Positions 14,050-17,417 of a stretch of DNA of 17,417 bases are shown one piece after another. The DNA lies in the NCBI GenBank assembly GCA_964369225.1, contig CAYJER010000045.1, positions 1-17,417 on the forward strand. Direction: 5' to 3'. The notes below the pieces were generated by a model. The model ran no database searches. It saw only the letters and a list, made by a program, of their open reading frames with translations, and had not been told where the DNA came from. This stretch comes from SIG603 sp964369225 (GTDB taxonomy: Bacteria; Bacillota; Clostridia; Oscillospirales; Acutalibacteraceae). Position 1 is the stretch's first letter; each line of letters starts with the position of its first letter. The translations under genes were made by a program, and so were the position numbers.

Positions 14050-15306
14050 ATGATGACAATGACACAGAAAATCCTAGCTAAAGCAGCTGGGTTAGACTCT
14101 GTCAAAGCAGGACAATTAATATCAGCTAAACTTTCAATGGTTTTAGCAAACGATATCACAGCTCCTGTTGCAATTAACGAATTTAAAAAAGCAGGACTTA
14201 CAGAGGTTTTCGATTCAGAGAAAATTTCTCTTGTAATGGATCACTTTGCACCAAATAAAGATATTAAAGCTGCTGAGCAATGTAAAGCTTGCAGAACTTT
14301 TGCTAATCAATACGACATTAAAAACTTTTTTGACGTTGGCGACATGGGAATTGAACATGCCCTATTACCTGAAAAAGGTCTTGTAAAAGCTGGCGATGTT
14401 GTTATAGGTGCAGACTCACACACATGTACATACGGTGCATTAGGTGCATTCTCAACAGGTGTTGGTTCTACTGATATGGCAGCTGGTATGGCAAGCGGAA
14501 AAGCGTGGTTTAAAGTTCCAGAGGCTATAAAATTTAATGTTACAGGCGAATTTAGAAGCCCTTATATCAGCGGTAAAGACGTAATTTTACACATCATTGG
14601 TCTTATAGGTGTTGATGGTGCATTGTACAAATCAATGGAATTTATGGGCGATGGAATTAAGAATTTAACAATGGATGACAGACTATGTATTGCAAACATG
14701 GCTATTGAAGCTGGTGCTAAAAACGGTATTTTCATAGTTGATGAAATTGCAAGGGCATATATGGATGAAAAAGGTTTAGAGTATGAAGTGTTCGAGCCAG
14801 ACGCAGATGCAGAGTATGTAAGAACTATCGACATAGATTTATCTAAGATAGAGCCTACAGTATCTTTCCCACATCTTCCTGAAAACACAAGAACACCAAA
14901 AGATTTTGGCGACATTGAAATAGATCAAGTAGTTATTGGTTCATGCACAAACGGAAGACTTTCAGACATGAAGATAGCTTATGACATTCTAAACGGCAAA
15001 AAAGTACATAAAAATGTACGTTGCATAGTTATCCCAGCTACTCAAAAGATTTATCTTGAGGCTATGGAGCTAGGCTATCTAAAGGCATTTATCGAGGCAG
15101 GAGCAATCGTTTCTACTCCAACATGTGGACCATGCCTAGGCGGACATATGGGAATTTTAGCAGCTGGCGAGAGAGCAGTTGCTACAACTAACAGAAACTT
15201 TGTTGGTAGAATGGGCGATGTAACATCTGAAATCTACCTAGCAAGTCCGGCTGTTGCAGCTCAAAGTGCAATAGACGGTAAACTATCAGCACCAAAGGAG
15301 GCTTAA
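14050..15306 (+). CDS. leuC: 3-Isopropylmalate dehydratase, large subunit
   Basis: With LeuD isomerises 2- to 3-isopropylmalate through a [4Fe-4S] cluster. The 418-residue size is that of the shorter aconitase-superfamily large subunit used by many Clostridia and archaea rather than the 460-residue E. coli form. Cluster cysteines are Cys299 (GSCTNGR), Cys359 and Cys362 (TCGPCLGG). IGADSHTCTYGALGAFSTGVGSTD lies at about 119-142. An ATG at 14035 is in frame, but GGAGG (14037-14041) would fall inside the coding region and is eight bases before ATG 14050, which is therefore chosen. The related homoaconitase is an alternative by fold, excluded by the leu neighbours. Confidence 0.95.
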   Translation: MMTMTQKILAKAAGLDSVKAGQLISAKLSMVLANDITAPVAINEFKKAGLTEVFDSEKISLVMDHFAPNKDIKAAEQCKACRTFANQYDIKNFFDVGDMGIEHALLPEKGLVKAGDVVIGADSHTCTYGALGAFSTGVGSTDMAAGMASGKAWFKVPEAIKFNVTGEFRSPYISGKDVILHIIGLIGVDGALYKSMEFMGDGIKNLTMDDRLCIANMAIEAGAKNGIFIVDEIARAYMDEKGLEYEVFEPDADAEYVRTIDIDLSKIEPTVSFPHLPENTRTPKDFGDIEIDQVVIGSCTNGRLSDMKIAYDILNGKKVHKNVRCIVIPATQKIYLEAMELGYLKAFIEAGAIVSTPTCGPCLGGHMGILAAGERAVATTNRNFVGRMGDVTSEIYLASPAVAAQSAIDGKLSAPKEA

Positions 15307-15309
15307 TTT

Positions 15310-15789
15310 ATGAAAGTAATTAAATACGGAGATAATATAGATACAGACGTAATAATCCCAGCTAGATACTTAAATACATCAGACCATAAAGAGCTTGCAG
15401 CTCACTGTATGGAAGACATAGACACAGAGTTTGTAAACAAGGTTGAAGATGGCGACATTATGGTTGGTGGCAAAAACTTTGGTTGTGGTTCTTCAAGAGA
15501 GCATGCTCCAATAGCTATAAAGGCTAGCGGAATTTCAATAGTTGTTGCTAAGAGTTTTGCAAGAATTTTCTATAGAAACGCTATAAACATAGGTCTTGCA
15601 ATTGTTGAGTGCGAGGATTTTGTAAACGAGGTTGAAGAGGGCGACACAGCTAGTTTCGATCTAGATAAAGGCGTGCTTAAAATCGAGAATAAGGGTAAAG
15701 AATTTGCTATACCTCCATTCCCAAAAGAAATTCAACACATAATTAATTGTGGTGGTCTATTAAAATCAATTGCAGAGGACTTAAAGTAA
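15310..15789 (+). CDS. leuD: 3-Isopropylmalate dehydratase, small subunit
   Basis: The swivelling small subunit of isopropylmalate isomerase. The 159-residue protein matches the short (about 160-170 residue) form that partners with the 418-residue LeuC. GDNIDTDVIIPARY (7-20) and NFGCGSSREHAP (56-67; substrate-binding Ser and Arg63) are typical. The specificity loop is YLNT (20-23), not the YLRT of homoaconitases, in keeping with isopropylmalate as substrate; this reading is from family knowledge. AAAGGAGG (15294-15301), inside the end of leuC, drives the start four bases after the leuC stop, so both subunits are translated together. Confidence 0.95.
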   Translation: MKVIKYGDNIDTDVIIPARYLNTSDHKELAAHCMEDIDTEFVNKVEDGDIMVGGKNFGCGSSREHAPIAIKASGISIVVAKSFARIFYRNAINIGLAIVECEDFVNEVEEGDTASFDLDKGVLKIENKGKEFAIPPFPKEIQHIINCGGLLKSIAEDLK

Positions 15790-15810
15790 ACGAGCCTCTT
15801 ACGTTTGTTG

Positions 15811-15923
15811 GTTTAAAATTAATTCGTGAAACGCAGAAATTATATTGTAGGGGCGGATATTATCCGCCTAAGAAATTTAGGCAAAATTACAGACTTTATA
15901 GGCGGATAATATCCGCCCCTACA
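15811..15923. repeat. Family A palindrome (A4) with AT-rich flank
   Basis: A perfect 25-bp inverted repeat (15846-15870 with 15899-15923) and a 28-nt centre almost the same as that of the copy at 7537. The flank before it (TTTAAAATTAATTCGT near 15811) matches that at 17361. GCCTCTTA (about 15794-15801) and TAAGAGGC (about 15938-15945) add outer inverted repeats. Confidence 0.9.
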
Positions 15924-15935
15924 TGGCTAAATTTT

Positions 15936-15972
15936 CCTAAGAGGCACGTCTGCACCCAGACCCTCCCCTACA
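15936..15972 (-). repeat. Family C arm, minus orientation
   Basis: Read on the minus strand it is TGTAGGGGAGGGTCT, then CAGACGTGCCTCTTAGG. The same module occurs on the + strand at 17315-17351, and its inner end (CAGACGTGCC, then TTAGG) at 2535-2550. It thus shares the TGTAGGGG end of families A and B but has its own core. Confidence 0.8.
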
Positions 15973-16021
15973 ATCAGTTGTAAAGTTTTAGTAGTGACAA
16001 GGTCAAAATAATTAATAACAA

Positions 16022-16100
16022 TAAAGAAAGGTTAGTCACGGGGAACAAACCCGAATTTTTATCGCAGTATGTGTGGTAAAGATGACAAGGTCATATGATG
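16022..16100 (+). promoter_or_regulatory. Duplicated structured leader element, leuB copy
   Basis: Counterpart of the element before ilvN (5925-6004). P1 is 16039-16042 with 16050-16053; its 7-nt loop has the same length but a different sequence. P2 is 16063-16066 with 16072-16075, where a G-C pair has become G-U. P3 is 16082-16086 with 16090-16094, loop AAG. P3 is followed at once by ATGATG. The P2-loop ATG (16069) opens a nine-codon ORF, MCGKDDKVI, whose TGA (16096-16098) overlaps the leuB ATG. AAGG (16087-16090) in P3 is the only Shine-Dalgarno candidate close to the start, so P3 folding would mask it. A further TGACAAGGTCA lies at 15995-16005. Confidence 0.7.
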
Positions 16101-17159
16101 TATAAAATAGCTGTTATGAGGGGCGACGGAATAGGCCCAGAAGTAATTAACGAGAGCCTTAAGGTTCTAAGCAAAATATCAGAGAAATTCTCTTTAGAAT
16201 TTGAGTACACAGATGTTCTTATAGGCGGTTGTGCTGTAGATGCTACAGGTTCACCACTTCCACAAGAGACAATTGATGTATGCTTAAACAGTGATGCTGT
16301 TATGCTAGGTGCAGTTGGTGGCCCTAAGTGGGATAAACTAGCTCCAGCACAAAGACCAGAAACAGGTCTTCTAGGAATTAGAAAAGCTTTAGGATTATAT
16401 GCAAATATTCGTCCAGCTGTGCTTTTCCAATCACTTAAAGATGCTTGTCCATTAAGAACAGACATTGCAGAAAATGGAATAGATATTTTTGTAGTTAGAG
16501 AGCTAACAGGCGGTATCTATTTTGGCGAGCGTGGCAGACGTGAGGGCGCTATGGGTCCTGAAGCCTATGACACAGACTGCTACAGCGTGTTAGAAGTTAA
16601 GAGAATTGCAAAAATTGCCTATGAAATGGCTATGAAGAGAAAGAAAAACCTTATCAGCATAGACAAGGCAAACGTTCTTGAGAGTTCAAGAATTTGGAGA
16701 GAGACAGTTCACGAGATGGCTAAAGACTATCCAGAAGTTACAGTTACTGACATGCTAGTTGATAACGCAGCTATGCAGTTAGTTAAAAATCCAGCTCAAT
16801 TTGATGTTGTTCTAGCTAACAATATGTTCGGCGACATTTTATCAGACGAGGCTGCAATGATTACAGGTTCTATAGGAATACTTCCATCATCTTCTATGGG
16901 TGACGGAACAAGAGGTTTATATGAGCCAATTCACGGATCTGCTCCTGATATCGCAGGTCAAAATAAGGCTAACCCAATCGCTACAATTCTTTCAGTAGCT
17001 ATGATGCTAAGAGACTCTCTTAATCAAGATGAGGCTGCAAAAGCTATAGAAATGGCTGTTGCTAAGGCTTTAGACGACGGCTACAGAACAGCTGATTTAG
17101 ACTCAAAGAACTTTATTTCTTGCTCTGAAATGGGAGACATAATCTGCAATAATATATAA
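16095..17159 (+). CDS. leuB: 3-Isopropylmalate dehydrogenase
   Basis: Oxidatively decarboxylates 3-isopropylmalate to 2-oxoisocaproate with NAD and a divalent metal. The 354-residue protein has the N-terminal GDGIGPEV (10-17), GAVGGPKWD (72-80), RPETGLLGIRKAL (87-99), RELTGGIYFGERG (135-147), the metal region VDNAAMQ then NMFGDILSDEAAM, and the NAD-binding EPIHGSAPDIAGQ. It is full length with no disruption. ATG 16095 or the adjacent ATG 16098 is the start; both follow the structured element rather than a normal free RBS. Separated from leuD by a 305-nt repeat-rich spacer, it may depend on read-through or on its own weak promoter; I see no convincing one. Confidence 0.96.
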   Translation: MMYKIAVMRGDGIGPEVINESLKVLSKISEKFSLEFEYTDVLIGGCAVDATGSPLPQETIDVCLNSDAVMLGAVGGPKWDKLAPAQRPETGLLGIRKALGLYANIRPAVLFQSLKDACPLRTDIAENGIDIFVVRELTGGIYFGERGRREGAMGPEAYDTDCYSVLEVKRIAKIAYEMAMKRKKNLISIDKANVLESSRIWRETVHEMAKDYPEVTVTDMLVDNAAMQLVKNPAQFDVVLANNMFGDILSDEAAMITGSIGILPSSSMGDGTRGLYEPIHGSAPDIAGQNKANPIATILSVAMMLRDSLNQDEAAKAIEMAVAKALDDGYRTADLDSKNFISCSEMGDIICNNI

Positions 17160-17211
17160 ACTATTAAATGAAGGGGAGAATCTCAACTTTTAAAACTTAG
17201 TGAAAAGTGAA

Positions 17212-17264
17212 AAATGAATAGTGAAAAGTTTATGCGAAAATCCTTGCGGATTTTTTGATTAAAG
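17212..17264 (+). terminator. leuB terminator inside a family D repeat
   Basis: AAAATCC (17237-17243), loop TTGC and GGATTTT (17248-17254) with a T-run to 17256 form an intrinsic terminator about 80 nt after leuB. The surrounding sequence, from GAATAGTGAAAA to TTTTTTGATTAAA, is the same repeat found inverted at 13424-13465, so the terminator appears to be supplied by a mobile or spread repeat. Confidence 0.7.
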
Positions 17265-17314
17265 TCTTTTTAAATTAATATTATTTATGGATTAAAAATA
17301 AATTTGATAAATTT

Positions 17315-17417
17315 TGTAGGGGAGGGTCTCCGTTCAGACGTGCCTCTTAGGATTTTGAACTTAAAATTAATTCGTTAAAACGCACAAATTAATGTAGGGG
17401 ACGGGTTTTCCGTCCCG
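17315..17417. repeat. Composite repeat: family C arm, AT-rich flank, family B arm (cut)
   Basis: A family C arm (17315-17351) is followed by the AT-rich flank (17361-17392, ending CGCACAAATTAA) and then the start of a family B palindrome (17393-17417), which runs off the window end. It shows the modules joined in one block and defines the order C arm, flank, palindrome. Confidence 0.85.

Noticed and set aside
14562..14915. 117-residue minus-strand ORF within leuC, and similar minus-strand ORFs in ilvC, ilvA, leuA and leuB
   Set aside because: They are antisense shadows of strongly conserved + strand coding sequence, without RBS or family resemblance.
15747..15983. 78-residue + strand ORF overlapping the leuD end
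   Set aside because: It starts inside leuD in another frame and runs through both arms of a palindromic repeat; no RBS and no recognisable protein.
16000..16021. Promoter for leuB (GTGACA near 15994 with TAACAA near 16016)
   Set aside because: The -10 matches consensus at only about half its positions and the spacing is 16 nt; too weak to call.

Overview
The window is AT-rich with compact spacing, mostly strong AAGGAGG-type ribosome binding sites, and Bacillota-type versions of every recognisable enzyme (350-residue UxuA, 418/159-residue LeuC/LeuD pair, threonine dehydratase with one C-terminal ACT domain). It most likely comes from an uncultured Clostridia-like, probably anaerobic bacterium. 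This is an inference from composition and protein style; there is no rRNA or marker gene here to prove it. All convincing genes are on the + strand.

Layout. Positions 1-417 hold an upstream transcription terminator, a possible tiny minus-strand ORF or small RNA, a second terminator-like hairpin and the uxuA promoter. Positions 418-2332 are a two-gene hexuronate unit: mannonate dehydratase and a TIM-barrel sugar isomerase/epimerase-like protein, closed by a terminator. Positions 2482-3946 are an isolated PP-loop ATPase-like gene with a QueC-like cysteine cluster, whose 5' leader contains a large palindromic repeat. From 4019 to the end lies a branched-chain amino acid cluster: ilvB, ilvN, ilvC, a metallophosphatase, a YbjQ-family gene, ilvD, ilvA, leuA, a flavodoxin-like gene, leuC, leuD, leuB.

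How it works together. IlvA makes 2-oxobutyrate from threonine; IlvBN, IlvC and IlvD make the 2-oxoacids of valine and isoleucine; LeuA, LeuCD and LeuB extend 2-oxoisovalerate to the leucine precursor. No branched-chain aminotransferase is in view. The head of the cluster has a near-consensus promoter, a 28-codon leader peptide with 16 Leu/Val/Ile codons, and a strong terminator just before ilvB: a classical ribosome-mediated attenuator, rather than the T-box usually expected in Bacillota.

The most unusual content is in the spacers. First, an approximately 80-nt structured element is repeated, nearly identical, immediately before two unrelated genes of the same pathway, ilvN and leuB. It has three small hairpins with one compensating G-C to G-U change and ends exactly at the start codons. 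I do not recognise it as a known riboswitch class. Second, the spacers between transcription units are filled with modular palindromic repeats that share TGTAGGGG ends but carry different hairpin cores, often joined to a shared AT-rich flank. Third, IlvB has Glu in place of the metal-binding Asp of its thiamine diphosphate motif.
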